Below are positions 27,836 to 36,798 of a DNA stretch of 64,000 nt, piece after piece. Position 1 is the stretch's first letter. Every line of letters begins with the position of its first letter. The DNA is from Cohnella hashimotonis (GTDB lineage Bacteria > Bacillota > Bacilli > Paenibacillales > Paenibacillaceae), in contig NZ_JAGRPV010000001.1 of assembly GCF_030014955.1 (NCBI RefSeq), positions 4,774,001 through 4,838,000 on the forward strand. Reading direction: 5' to 3'. Position numbers and translations under genes: made by a program. A model generated the notes under the pieces. It ran no database searches. It worked only from the letters and a program-made list of their open reading frames with translations, and was not told the origin of the DNA.

Positions 27836-29386
27836 TTATTTATGAACCGTCGCGTACCAGGCGTTGATTTCGTCGTAGCTCGTTTGGCCGCCGGCCTTTT
27901 TGTATTTGTCCGTGAAGGCGTCGAATCCAGCCAATTGCTCGGCGCCGACGATCACTTTGACGGCATAATCGTTGACCATCTGTCCCAGCTGCGCGTCCTC
28001 CTTGGAGTAATCCGGCAAATAAGGCGCCAATCCGAGCGGATTTTTCTTGAACGCTTCCGGCTTCTGCTGCTTGTTCAGCGCTTCCCAGCCCTTGTAGAGC
28101 CGCTCGTCCTTGCGAACGCGGGCCTGCCAATAGATCGGATAGTTTTTCTCGTCGATGCCTGTCAGGTAGTTGCTGGCCGAGCCGCGCTCGTCGTTGAAGA
28201 TCGGCAGAATCGGGTAATAATTTCCGTCCTTGAACGTATGGTGCGTGCCCTCCAGGCCGATGGCCATGTTTTTGAACGTATCCGGATCCAGCTTGGCGTC
28301 GATCCATTTGATCGCGTCTTCCGGATGCTTGGAGGACTTCGGAACAAAGGTGATTCGGTCGAAGCCGGACGATTGAGCAAGACCTGTCTGGCCGTCCTTG
28401 CCCGCCAGCGCGGGAATGTACACATACGCGGCATCCGGGAAGTTTTTCTTAAGCGCATCGTCGATCTGCGGGATGTCGGCCCAGTGCAGCACGATCACCC
28501 CGGCCTTGCCGTTCGTGAACTTCTCCTTCACCGTCGCGTCCTTGTTGATCGCGAACTCTTGATCGAGCAGGCCTTTCTTATACAGATCGGACATGTAGGA
28601 CAGATAGTCCTTGAACGAAGGATTCATCGCGCGGGGAATCAGCTTGCCATCCACGTCGTTCCAATCGTTCACCATGCCGAAGGCGCCGACGATGTTGTCG
28701 ACCATCGGAACGTCGCCCTTGATGGCCATCGGGATGTTTTTGGCTCCGTTGCCGCCGGGATCCTTTTCCTTGAACGCCTGAAGGACGGCCGTCAGCTCGT
28801 CGAGCGTCGTCGGCACCTGCAGACCCAGCTTATCCAGCCAATCCTTGCGGATCATCAGGCTCGTGCCGACGGATTCGATGGACCGCGTGGGAATGGCGTA
28901 GATTTTACCGTCGACCTTGGCCATTTCCAGCGTCTCTGCGGACAACGCCGCCTTGATGTTTTTGCCGTATTTCTCGATGAGCGGCGTAAGATCGACCAGC
29001 GCGCCTTTTTTGGCATAATCGGCATAGATCGCTTTGGAGCTGCTGTCTCCGCCCGTCGAGACGATGTCGTAAGGCTCGGAGGACGCGATCAGCAGATTGA
29101 GTTTGTCCTCCGGCTTATCCACCGGAAGCGCTTCGTAATTGACTTTGTAGCCGGTTTTCTCTTCCAGCATGGCGGCGATCGGATCTTTTTCGAAGTTGGG
29201 GCCGAGACGCATAAGCGCTTTCAATTCAGGCTTGGCGGCTTCACTGGCAGGCGGGGACTGGGTGGACGGCGCCGAGGCGCTTTTCTCTGCGTTTCCCGTT
29301 CCCTCGCCATTCGATCCGCAAGCGGAAAGCAGCATGAGACTGACCGCCGCAGGGAGCGCAATCCATTTCTTCATCGTTTTCATCAT
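27836..29386 (-). CDS. Extracellular solute-binding lipoprotein (LplA-like)
   Basis: A 516-residue lipoprotein receptor of a carbohydrate ABC importer. The signal peptide ends LSACGSNGEG, with the lipobox Cys near residue 23, followed by a Ser/Ala linker and a large type 1 solute-binding fold like the LplA family of Paenibacillus, which bind oligosaccharides. Start is uncertain between ATG 29386 (used), 29383 and 29374; GGGAGGT lies 13 bases before the first. Its two permeases follow directly. Cargo may be the xyloglucan fragments released by the neighbouring GH74 enzyme, an inference from position. Confidence 0.9.
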   Translation of the reverse strand: MMKTMKKWIALPAAVSLMLLSACGSNGEGTGNAEKSASAPSTQSPPASEAAKPELKALMRLGPNFEKDPIAAMLEEKTGYKVNYEALPVDKPEDKLNLLIASSEPYDIVSTGGDSSSKAIYADYAKKGALVDLTPLIEKYGKNIKAALSAETLEMAKVDGKIYAIPTRSIESVGTSLMIRKDWLDKLGLQVPTTLDELTAVLQAFKEKDPGGNGAKNIPMAIKGDVPMVDNIVGAFGMVNDWNDVDGKLIPRAMNPSFKDYLSYMSDLYKKGLLDQEFAINKDATVKEKFTNGKAGVIVLHWADIPQIDDALKKNFPDAAYVYIPALAGKDGQTGLAQSSGFDRITFVPKSSKHPEDAIKWIDAKLDPDTFKNMAIGLEGTHHTFKDGNYYPILPIFNDERGSASNYLTGIDEKNYPIYWQARVRKDERLYKGWEALNKQQKPEAFKKNPLGLAPYLPDYSKEDAQLGQMVNDYAVKVIVGAEQLAGFDAFTDKYKKAGGQTSYDEINAWYATVHK

Positions 29387-29464
29387 CTTTTTCTTAAAAC
29401 CTCCCATGTATCGTTTACGATTTATCATTAAGCGGCGGTGTTTTCCGCCGGCGTTAATGCAGCA

Positions 29465-30346
29465 TCAACCTTTGACGGAGCCGATCAATACGCCCTTGAT
29501 AAAATATTTCTGGAGGAACGGATACACGAGAAGAATGGGAACGGTAGAGGCGACTACGGTGGCGGCCCGGATGCTTTCAGGCGACATATTCATCAGGTCA
29601 TCCGCCGATTTATTGATCGCGTTTGCCGTATCGTTCTCCATGACGACGTCGCGCAGATGCAATTGAAGCGTTTTGAGCGCCGGATCGTTGATGTAGAGCA
29701 TCGGACTGAAGTAGTCGTTCCAGAAGCCGACGGCATAGAACAAGGCGATCGTCGCGAGAACGGGCATGCTGAGCGGCAAAATGATGCGGAACAGAATCGT
29801 ATAGGACCTCGCTCCGTCGATCCGCGCCGATTCCTCAAGCGCTTCGGGAAGCCCCTCGTAATAACTCTTGATCACCAGCATGTTAAACACGCTGATCATC
29901 GCCGGTAAAATAAGCGACCATAAACTGTTGATCAGATGCAGCTCGCGGATCAGCAGATAATTGGGAATGAGTCCGCCGTTAAACAGCATCGTGAAGACGA
30001 ACATCACCATGATGAAGGAAATGCCGGGCAAATGCCGCTTGGACAGCGGATAGGCCGTGATCGCCGTCACCAGGATGCTGAGCAGGGTCCCCACCGACGT
30101 CACGATGACCGAGATGATAAAAGCCCGGCTGAATGCGTGGGAGGTAATGACGTTCACCAGCGTATCGATCTGGAAGCCGACCGGCAGCAGGTTTACGCGG
30201 CCCGATACGAGCGCCCAGTCCGAGCTTACGGATTTGGAAAACACATGAACGATGGGCAGCAGCGTAACGAGTCCCAAGACGATCATGAAGCCGTAGACGA
30301 AAATGTCCAGCGCCCAATCGCTAAACGTTCTTTTATGAATGTGCAT
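29465..30346 (-). CDS. Carbohydrate ABC transporter permease (LplC/YtcP-like)
   Basis: A 293-residue inner membrane permease with about six transmembrane segments and the EAA coupling loop EALEESARIDGARSYTILFRIILPLS. It matches the CUT1 MalG-like branch common next to LplB. It begins 12 bp after the other permease ends. No ATP-binding gene is in the window; such systems often share a common ATPase (MsmX-type) encoded elsewhere. Confidence 0.92.
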   Translation of the reverse strand: MHIHKRTFSDWALDIFVYGFMIVLGLVTLLPIVHVFSKSVSSDWALVSGRVNLLPVGFQIDTLVNVITSHAFSRAFIISVIVTSVGTLLSILVTAITAYPLSKRHLPGISFIMVMFVFTMLFNGGLIPNYLLIRELHLINSLWSLILPAMISVFNMLVIKSYYEGLPEALEESARIDGARSYTILFRIILPLSMPVLATIALFYAVGFWNDYFSPMLYINDPALKTLQLHLRDVVMENDTANAINKSADDLMNMSPESIRAATVVASTVPILLVYPFLQKYFIKGVLIGSVKG

Positions 30347-30358
30347 GTCAGCTCTCCC

Positions 30359-31324
30359 TTACCAGATTCCGCGCTTCAGCACCCGCTTGCTGAACCAGTT
30401 GCCCGAGACGACGAGTATGAACCCGACGACCGAATTGAAGAGCCCGACCGCGGTGCTGAAGCTGTAATCCATCTTTCCGAGGCCCGTCCGATAGACATAG
30501 GTGCCGATGACGTCGCCGGATTCGTAGACGGTAGGGTTATACATCGTCAGGATCTGCTCCGTGCCCGCATCCAGCACGATGCCGAGTCTCAGAATGAGCA
30601 TCAGAATGATCGTCGGCAATAGGCCGGGAAGCGAGATGTGCCACATCTGCCGCAGGCGGCTGGCGCCGTCGATCGAGGCCGCTTCGTACTGCTCCTGCTC
30701 GATGCCGGCGAGCGCGGCGATGAAGATGATCGCGTTCCATCCGATCTCCTTCCAGCCCGCCGTGAACACGACGACGCTTCGAAACACGCTGTTGTCCATA
30801 AAAAACTTGATCGGTTCGCCGCCGAACCATTGGATGACGGAATTGACGAGACCGTCGGAAGGAGACAGGATGGTCATGAATAGACCGGAGATGATGACCC
30901 AGGACAAAAAGTGGGGCATGTAAATGATCGTTTGGACGGTCCGCTTGAACGCCGTGAAGCGAATCTCGTTCAGCAGCAGCGCGATGAGGATCGGGATCGG
31001 GAACAACAGCACGATCTTGTAGATGCTGATGAGCAGCGTATTCGCGAACACTTGCATGAATTCCGAAGAATGCATGAGTTTGCGGAACTGCGTAAGCCCC
31101 ACCCATTCGCTTGCCGAGATCCCGTCGAAAATGTTGTAATCCTGAAAAGCGATTACGACGCCGTACATGGGGATATATTTGAAGAGGAGCAGTAACAGCA
31201 GCCCGGGTACCAGCAGCAAATACGTATCGATGTTGCGCCATACCGTTCGCCGTCTGCTTTCGCGCTTTCGCAAAACGGCGGTTCGTTCTGCTTTCTTTTT
31301 CAACGGGGTAATCATTTCGTTCAT
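30359..31324 (-). CDS. Carbohydrate ABC transporter permease (LplB/YteP-like)
   Basis: A 321-residue permease of the MalF-like CUT1 type. It begins with a basic cytosolic stretch (KKKAERTAVLRKRESRRRT), then six membrane segments and the coupling loop EQEQYEAASIDGASRLRQMWHISLPGLLP. It forms the heterodimer with the downstream permease. The operon order is permease, permease, binding protein, glycosidase, deacetylase, all on the minus strand. Confidence 0.92.
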   Translation of the reverse strand: MNEMITPLKKKAERTAVLRKRESRRRTVWRNIDTYLLLVPGLLLLLLFKYIPMYGVVIAFQDYNIFDGISASEWVGLTQFRKLMHSSEFMQVFANTLLISIYKIVLLFPIPILIALLLNEIRFTAFKRTVQTIIYMPHFLSWVIISGLFMTILSPSDGLVNSVIQWFGGEPIKFFMDNSVFRSVVVFTAGWKEIGWNAIIFIAALAGIEQEQYEAASIDGASRLRQMWHISLPGLLPTIILMLILRLGIVLDAGTEQILTMYNPTVYESGDVIGTYVYRTGLGKMDYSFSTAVGLFNSVVGFILVVSGNWFSKRVLKRGIW

Positions 31325-31418
31325 ATCATGGTAGCACCTCCTGCACTTATGGCTTCATTGTAGCTGCAGGAGGATGCGTCATGTAGATGGCAATCCGACA
31401 CTTTCACGTCGTATCCTA

Positions 31419-33230
31419 CTATGTTAGCCGCTCCACCGCCGCCTTCAGACGAATGGTCACGACCGTACCTTCGCCCGGACGGGAACGGACCGCTAGTCCG
31501 TATTCATAGCCGGCCATCAGCTTGATCCGCTCGTTCACGTTGTAAAGCCCGTACGAGCTGCCGCCTCCTTCGGAGCGCTCGGAGGGACGCGATTCGGACA
31601 ATAGACTGGCGGCCAGCCGCTCCTCCATGCCAATGCCGTCATCCGAGACGGCAATCTCGAGCTCGTCGCCGTTCAGCTGCGCGCAAATGCGGATCGTCCC
31701 GGTTTTTCCCTTGTTTTTGCGGATGCCGTGCAGGAGCGCATTTTCGACGATCGGCTGCAGCGTCAGCTTCGGGATCAGACATGCGCTTGCCTCGGGCTCC
31801 GTTTCAATCGCGAATTCGAACGTGGAAGGAAACCGATTTTGCTGGATTTCCAGATAGACGCTTGCAAGCTCCAGCTCGTCCGCCACGCAGACATGATCCT
31901 TTCCTTTGTTCAGGCTGAGACGGAAATAGTCGGACAGACTTTCGATCATATGGCTGATATCATCGGCATCGCGGGAAATGGCAAGCCAGTTGATCGTATC
32001 CAGCGTGTTGTAGAGGAAGTGCGGATTGATCTGCGCCTGCAGCGCGCGAAGCTCGGCTTCCCGCTCCAGCATTTTCGATCGATAGGCTTCCTCCATCAGA
32101 TCCTTGACCCGATGCACGAGGTGATCGACGACCCGCTCCAGCAGATAAAAGTCGCCTCCCGTGACCGTACGCGGCTCTTCCAGCCCTTCGACGCCTTCCG
32201 TGCGGATCGTCTTGACGACCGACTTGATGCGCCGGTTCATTCCGTTGATCACGAATGCCAGCAGCACGAACACGAGAATCAGGAACATGACGGTCATGCC
32301 GGCGATCGTCGCGATGCCGGACCACTGGCTAAGCGCGGTCGTACGGTGCGTCAGGCCGGTCTTGGGCACCTCCAGCACGAGCCGCCAGTCCGCGGTTCTG
32401 ATCGGCACGAGCAGCTCGAACAAGTCGACGCCGCCGACGGACCGCTCGAGGATGCCTTCATCGGACGCGCCCGCGAGCGCAGACCTTGTGCCGATCAAGG
32501 CGTGCTCCGCGCTGTATATGATCGTTCCGCTGCGATCCATGATATAGACGCGGCTGTGCGCCGGAAAATCCAGCTCGGCAATAATGTCGGCGACCGCCTT
32601 CTCGGGCACGTCGAGCATCAGCACGCCAAGCGTCCGATCGAAATTCCGCGGATGTCTCAGCATCCGCACACAGGAAAGAATCCGCGCCGGCCCCGCGTCC
32701 AGATAGTTTTCCTCATAAATGCCCGTCCAGACGACGCTGCCTCCCGCGTTCAGGACTTCTTCGCGCCAAGGATTATCTTTTAAATCTTCCAGCGGAAAAA
32801 GATTCAATAAATCGAAGCCGTACAGATTTTCCGGATCGGTAAAAATACGCGCCCTGACGATGTCGGGCGCCGTCTGGGCCGATTCGAGCAGATTGCGCAG
32901 CTCCTTCGATTGATTGATGCGCTCGATGATCGGATAAGCGGGGTCCAAACTGTCATACAGCTTATGGTTCATGAATAAGGAATTGGATGAATTTTGCACG
33001 TAGTCGAGCCGCGAGCTCAGGTTAATGCCGGCCTGCTTCAGCGTCTGCTTCATTGTCTGAGTCACCTCCTCCTGCAAAATGCGGGAGGACTGTTCATAAT
33101 AGACGAACAGCATGATGCAGGCCGGCAGAAAAATCAGAAGCCCGTAGGCGAGCATCCACCTTCTGGCCGCCACGATGCCTTCCCACAGCTCGAACGCGCG
33201 GCTTCTTCTTTTTCGCAGGACGCTTCTCAC
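31419..33230 (-). CDS. Sensor histidine kinase (YesM-like)
   Basis: A membrane sensor kinase of the YesM (HPK7) family that probably senses extracellular sugar or its binding protein. It has an N-terminal membrane helix (about 25-45), a large extracellular dCache-like domain (about 50-275), a second membrane helix (about 285-310), a HAMP region, the phospho-acceptor segment QINPHFLYNTLDTINWLA, and a HATPase domain with N box ENALLHGIRKN and G box DDGIGM. I chose GTG 33230 because AAAGGAG lies eight bases before it; an ATG at 33251 has only a weak site. It is 37 bp after the response regulator and lies upstream of the transporter. Confidence 0.92.
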   Translation of the reverse strand: MRSVLRKRRSRAFELWEGIVAARRWMLAYGLLIFLPACIMLFVYYEQSSRILQEEVTQTMKQTLKQAGINLSSRLDYVQNSSNSLFMNHKLYDSLDPAYPIIERINQSKELRNLLESAQTAPDIVRARIFTDPENLYGFDLLNLFPLEDLKDNPWREEVLNAGGSVVWTGIYEENYLDAGPARILSCVRMLRHPRNFDRTLGVLMLDVPEKAVADIIAELDFPAHSRVYIMDRSGTIIYSAEHALIGTRSALAGASDEGILERSVGGVDLFELLVPIRTADWRLVLEVPKTGLTHRTTALSQWSGIATIAGMTVMFLILVFVLLAFVINGMNRRIKSVVKTIRTEGVEGLEEPRTVTGGDFYLLERVVDHLVHRVKDLMEEAYRSKMLEREAELRALQAQINPHFLYNTLDTINWLAISRDADDISHMIESLSDYFRLSLNKGKDHVCVADELELASVYLEIQQNRFPSTFEFAIETEPEASACLIPKLTLQPIVENALLHGIRKNKGKTGTIRICAQLNGDELEIAVSDDGIGMEERLAASLLSESRPSERSEGGGSSYGLYNVNERIKLMAGYEYGLAVRSRPGEGTVVTIRLKAAVERLT

Positions 33231-33267
33231 CGGCTCAACTCCTTTTAGCATGAAACCCTGTCCCTCT

Positions 33268-34884
33268 CTATTGCTGATCCCGGTAAGCGCTTAGCGTAAG
33301 CCCGGTCATTTTTTTGAACAGCTTGCCGAAATAGCTCGGGTCGGAATAGCCGACCTGCTCGCACACTTCGTAGAACTTGATGCGGGGATCGCGCAGCAGC
33401 TCCTTCGCTTTCTCGATACGGACCTTCATCAAGTATTCGTAAATCGTCTCCCCGGTTTCCTGCTTGAATAAGAGGCTGACATACGTCTGGCTGAGGTAGA
33501 CGCTGGCCGCAATATCCGCAATCGATAAATTTTTGGCGTAATTTTCGCTTATAAACTTCTGCGTATGCTCGATGACGTTGCTCGACCGTCCGCTCCGCTT
33601 CTCCTGAATCCAGCTGCAAATGCCGAATAGGTAGTCGCTTACGAAGCGCTTCAGCTCGGCCTTCGTCTCCAGCTTCAGCAGCCCATCCAGCGCCCGAGCC
33701 TCCTGCTCTTCCATTTCGCGGGTAAGCAGGTTCAGTTCAAGCAGCAGCCTGCCGGCGAGCGCGATCATTTGCAGTCCTGCATGCCGGACGTACTTGAAGC
33801 CTTCCTTGCGGGTCGGCGCCAGCGCCTCGAAGATGCTGTCCAGCTCCAGCTCCAGTCGGTGCTTCTCTCCCGACTTCAGGCCGGACAGCAGCCGCTCGCT
33901 CTGACGGGAATCGAACCGGATCGGACCTGCCGATCCGATCTCCAGACTGTCCATCGTGATCACCTGATTTTTGCCCATATACCACTTCTGGTCCGCCGCC
34001 TCGCGGGCATGCAGGTAGGAAGCCGGCAGCAAGCCGATATGCTCGGCGCGCTCGCCGACGCCGATGGTCACGCTCAACTTCAGCCAGCGCTGCAGATGGT
34101 CGCGGATCTCCTTTGCGAGGGAGAGCAGCGTATCCTCCGGATGCTGCAGCCTGTCGTCGAGCACCAGCAGCGCCACATACTCGGCCACTCTGTTCTCGAA
34201 AGCATACCCGGGCAAATACCGGTCGATCAGCTCTTGAACAATGTTCAAAAGCGAGTATGACAGCAGCTGCTTGTCCCGCTCCGAACGGCCGCCGTACACT
34301 TCCTCGGAATCGTCGATCGTAATGGCAAGCGCAAGGTACGGCGTCTCGAGCGGCAGTGCCAGATTAAGAAACGACGCTCTTTCCTGCAGTTCGTCCGTAT
34401 TGGCGATGCCATCCTGAATCAAAGACATCAGAAACTTTTCTCGAAGCAGCGGCATGCTCTGACTCAGCTTGACCTGCATGTCCTTGAGCAGCTGCCGCTC
34501 CTTGTCTTTGGCACGCAGGTCCTCCACGACCCCTTCGATCACCTTCTGAAGCTCCGTCCGCTTGACCGGCTTGAATATATAGTCGGCAGCATGAATCTGC
34601 AAGGCCGAACGCAAATAATTGGCGTCATTGTGACCGCTGATGAAAACGATTTTCGTATTGGGGAACCGCTCCCGAACGTCCCTCGACATCCGGATGCCGT
34701 CCATGGTCGGCATCATGACGTCCGTCAGTACGATGTCGGGTCTCACCCGTTCAATCAATGCCAGCCCCGTATCGCCGTCGTCCGCCGTGCCGGCCAATGC
34801 GATCCCGTAGTCGCCCCAATTCACGAACTTGCCAAGCCCGCCCCTAACGGCCGGCTCATCGTCGATGATGACCAACTTATACAT
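33268..34884 (-). CDS. Response regulator with AraC-type DNA-binding domain (YesN-like)
   Basis: A 538-residue response regulator paired with the adjacent YesM-like kinase. The receiver domain (about 1-120) has the acidic pocket IIDDEP, phospho-acceptor Asp in DIVLTDVMMP, and a Lys in YIFKPVKR. A middle region (about 150-390) has no named domain. The C-terminal AraC HTH pair (about 435-538) shows LSIADIAASVYLSQTYVSLLFKQETGETIYEYLMKVRIEKAKELL and YSDPSYFGKLFKKMTGLTLSAYR. I used ATG 34884 after AGGGAGG. It probably activates the ABC transporter and glycosidase genes. Confidence 0.93.
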   Translation of the reverse strand: MYKLVIIDDEPAVRGGLGKFVNWGDYGIALAGTADDGDTGLALIERVRPDIVLTDVMMPTMDGIRMSRDVRERFPNTKIVFISGHNDANYLRSALQIHAADYIFKPVKRTELQKVIEGVVEDLRAKDKERQLLKDMQVKLSQSMPLLREKFLMSLIQDGIANTDELQERASFLNLALPLETPYLALAITIDDSEEVYGGRSERDKQLLSYSLLNIVQELIDRYLPGYAFENRVAEYVALLVLDDRLQHPEDTLLSLAKEIRDHLQRWLKLSVTIGVGERAEHIGLLPASYLHAREAADQKWYMGKNQVITMDSLEIGSAGPIRFDSRQSERLLSGLKSGEKHRLELELDSIFEALAPTRKEGFKYVRHAGLQMIALAGRLLLELNLLTREMEEQEARALDGLLKLETKAELKRFVSDYLFGICSWIQEKRSGRSSNVIEHTQKFISENYAKNLSIADIAASVYLSQTYVSLLFKQETGETIYEYLMKVRIEKAKELLRDPRIKFYEVCEQVGYSDPSYFGKLFKKMTGLTLSAYRDQQ

Positions 34885-34937
34885 CAACCCAGCCTCCCTA
34901 GCCGAACATGATGGAGCGCATGATGGAGCGATATGAG

Positions 34938-34988
34938 GAAAAAATGCAAAAACGGGCCTCGCTGCTGCTCCGACGCGTGAACCCGTTT
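34938..34988 (-). terminator. Terminator after the FAD oxidoreductase gene
   Basis: On the minus strand AAACGGGTTCACGCGTCGG...CGAGGCCCGTTTTTGCATTTTTT forms a hairpin with a T-run shortly after the oxidoreductase stop at 35020. Confidence 0.75.
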
Positions 34989-35019
34989 CTGCTTATTACG
35001 GACCAATTATAGGATCGAA

Positions 35020-36279
35020 TCACTTGCGGGCGTTTTTCAAAAACACCACATTTTGTTGTTCCAACGCTTCGTGGAGATCATCCGCGCCGACATGCTCCAG
35101 CGCGATGCCTTGCTCCGACGCGATCGATGCTGCGACGCCGGCCGCCTGACCGAGCGCATAACAGGTCGCCTGGACCCGCATTGACGACATGGCCACATGC
35201 GTGGCCGATATCGAGCGTCCCGCTACGAGCAGGCCTCGGACGCCTTGCGGAAGCAGGCAGCGATACGGAATGTCGTACCCCTTCACCTCCCGCTCGTCTG
35301 TGCCTGCCTTGCCGTCCGGATTGTGAATGTCGATCTCGTAGTTGGTTTGCGCCACCACATCGTCGAATCTCCGGCTGGAGAGGATATCCTCCTCCGTCAG
35401 CGTGTAATGACCGACAATCTGATTCGTCTCCCTGACGCCGACTTGCCCCGGCACATGGGAAAGCACATAGTTCTCGAACCCGTTGCGCTGCAAAAAGTCG
35501 GCGACGGAAAAAGCCTGCCGCAAAGATTCCTTTTCCGCAAAGCTGACATCCTCGACTTTGGCTCCGTTCCCCTTCACCCGGGTCATGTTGACGAGCAGGT
35601 TGCCCGGCTCGCTTTGCTCCCAATGGAGCAGTCTGCCTTGCGGCAATTCGGATACGTGCTCATAATGATAACAGCCCTCCGGAAGCTGCCGTACGGCCGG
35701 CTGGCCGGTATTTTGCATCATGAACATCAGCGTCATGGGCTGGGTCATCCCGTCGGCTTCGCGTCCCGAGGTGTAATCGGCTCCCGCTTCGATCGCCACA
35801 CGTCCGTCCCCCGTACAGTCGATGAACACGTCCGCTTCAAACGCCAGCAATCCTTCGCGCGAATTCGCGACAACCGCCTTGACCTGACCTTTATCGGTGA
35901 CCGTTCCCGCGCAGCTGACGTGGAACAGCACCCGGACGCCTTCCTTTTCCAGCTTCTCGTTCAAGTAGTGCCGGAGACGGAACGGGCTGTACTGCGGCCA
36001 GATCGAACCTTTATGATCGTCCGGAACCGCTTGCTGCGGCAGCGCCTCGGAGACGATCTCGCGGTAGATGCCCGTCACGTTGCCGACGCCCATAAACACG
36101 CTTACATTTCCCAGGGTGCCCATCCCGCCCAGCTGTCCGGATTGTTCGAGCAGCGTCACTTTTTTTCCGCGCCTGGCCGCCGCGATCGCGGCAGCCACTC
36201 CCGCGGGACCCCCTCCTACGACCAGAATATCCGTTTTCTCATAGACAGCCACTTTTTTCTCGAACGTATAATGATTCAT
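35020..36279 (-). CDS. FAD-dependent oxidoreductase (FAD_oxidored family)
   Basis: A 419-residue flavoprotein of the glucose-inhibited/fumarate-reductase-like FAD_oxidored family. The dinucleotide fold DILVVGGGPAGVAAAIAAARRGKKVTLLE is at residues 17-45, followed by GGMGTLGNVSVFMGVG, DVFIDCTGDGRVAIEAGADYTSGRE, and a C-terminal FAD contact region GLLVAGRSISATHVAMSSMRVQATCYALGQAAGVAA. Such proteins often sit in sugar catabolic loci, but the substrate is unknown. It follows the response regulator region with its own terminator. Confidence 0.85.
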   Translation of the reverse strand: MNHYTFEKKVAVYEKTDILVVGGGPAGVAAAIAAARRGKKVTLLEQSGQLGGMGTLGNVSVFMGVGNVTGIYREIVSEALPQQAVPDDHKGSIWPQYSPFRLRHYLNEKLEKEGVRVLFHVSCAGTVTDKGQVKAVVANSREGLLAFEADVFIDCTGDGRVAIEAGADYTSGREADGMTQPMTLMFMMQNTGQPAVRQLPEGCYHYEHVSELPQGRLLHWEQSEPGNLLVNMTRVKGNGAKVEDVSFAEKESLRQAFSVADFLQRNGFENYVLSHVPGQVGVRETNQIVGHYTLTEEDILSSRRFDDVVAQTNYEIDIHNPDGKAGTDEREVKGYDIPYRCLLPQGVRGLLVAGRSISATHVAMSSMRVQATCYALGQAAGVAASIASEQGIALEHVGADDLHEALEQQNVVFLKNARK

Positions 36280-36470
36280 TCGGATAACCTCCCTGCGCTC
36301 CCGTAATATCCTTTATTATCAGATGTTTTGGTAATAGTCTACAGGGAGTATCCTACTATTTCAGGGCTGATGCTACTGAGATTCGTAAGCGATCAGCGGG
36401 AAAAACGGTATCCTTCGATTATGATACTACCATTTATTTGAAACGGATAATATACGCTTATTTGTCGTAA

Positions 36471-36680
36471 CGATCGACGACTGTCCATGATTATCGATTA
36501 CCATTGATGGCCGTCGATCACCTTCGATCACCTTCGATCAACGTCCATGACCATCGATCACCATCGATCAACGTCTATGACCATTGATGACCGTCGATGA
36601 CCATCGATGACCATTGATGACCGTCGATGACCATCGATGACCATTGATGACCGTCGATGACCATCGATGACCATCGCAGA
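36471..36680. repeat. 10-bp tandem repeat with 30-bp higher-order period
   Basis: About 20 consecutive 10-bp units close to CCATCGATGA fill this stretch. From 36571 they form an exact 30-bp superunit (CCATTGATGA, CCGTCGATGA, CCATCGATGA) repeated three times; upstream units are more diverged (for example CCTTCGATCA twice). The period equals about one DNA helical turn and is not a multiple of three, so it is not a protein repeat. Confidence 0.9.
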
Positions 36681-36692
36681 CGCCTGCGCAGC

Positions 36693-36712
36693 CTGAACCG
36701 AAGGGATAATGG
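36693..36712 (+). repeat. Repeat locus C: single copy of the dispersed 20-bp repeat
   Basis: CTGAACCGAAGGGATAATGG is in the forward orientation, just after the 10-bp tandem repeat. No clear partner in the opposite orientation was found to its left, unlike the other four loci. Confidence 0.8.
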
Positions 36713-36722
36713 AACGGCCCGC

Positions 36723-36760
36723 AAAAAAAACAATCCCCCGGCTCCAAAAGAGCCGAGGGA
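36723..36760 (-). terminator. Terminator after the first Gfo/Idh gene
   Basis: On the minus strand CCCTCGGCTCTTTTGGAGCC is followed by GGGGG and then a TTTTTTTT run, about 40 bp after the stop. Confidence 0.82.
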
Positions 36761-36798
36761 TGGTATAGGCCGTCGAGCGGGAAGTCGCCGGAACGATA

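Larger units (their letters stand above)
36306..36798. other. Long intergenic spacer dominated by repeats
   Basis: Between the FAD oxidoreductase start and the first Gfo gene lie a gene-free segment of about 165 bp that may contain the oxidoreductase promoter, the 10-bp tandem repeat (36471-36680), one copy of the dispersed 20-bp repeat (36693-36712) and a terminator for the Gfo gene. Open frames over the repeat translate it into monotonous SSMVIDGHRR strings and are not genes. Confidence 0.7.
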
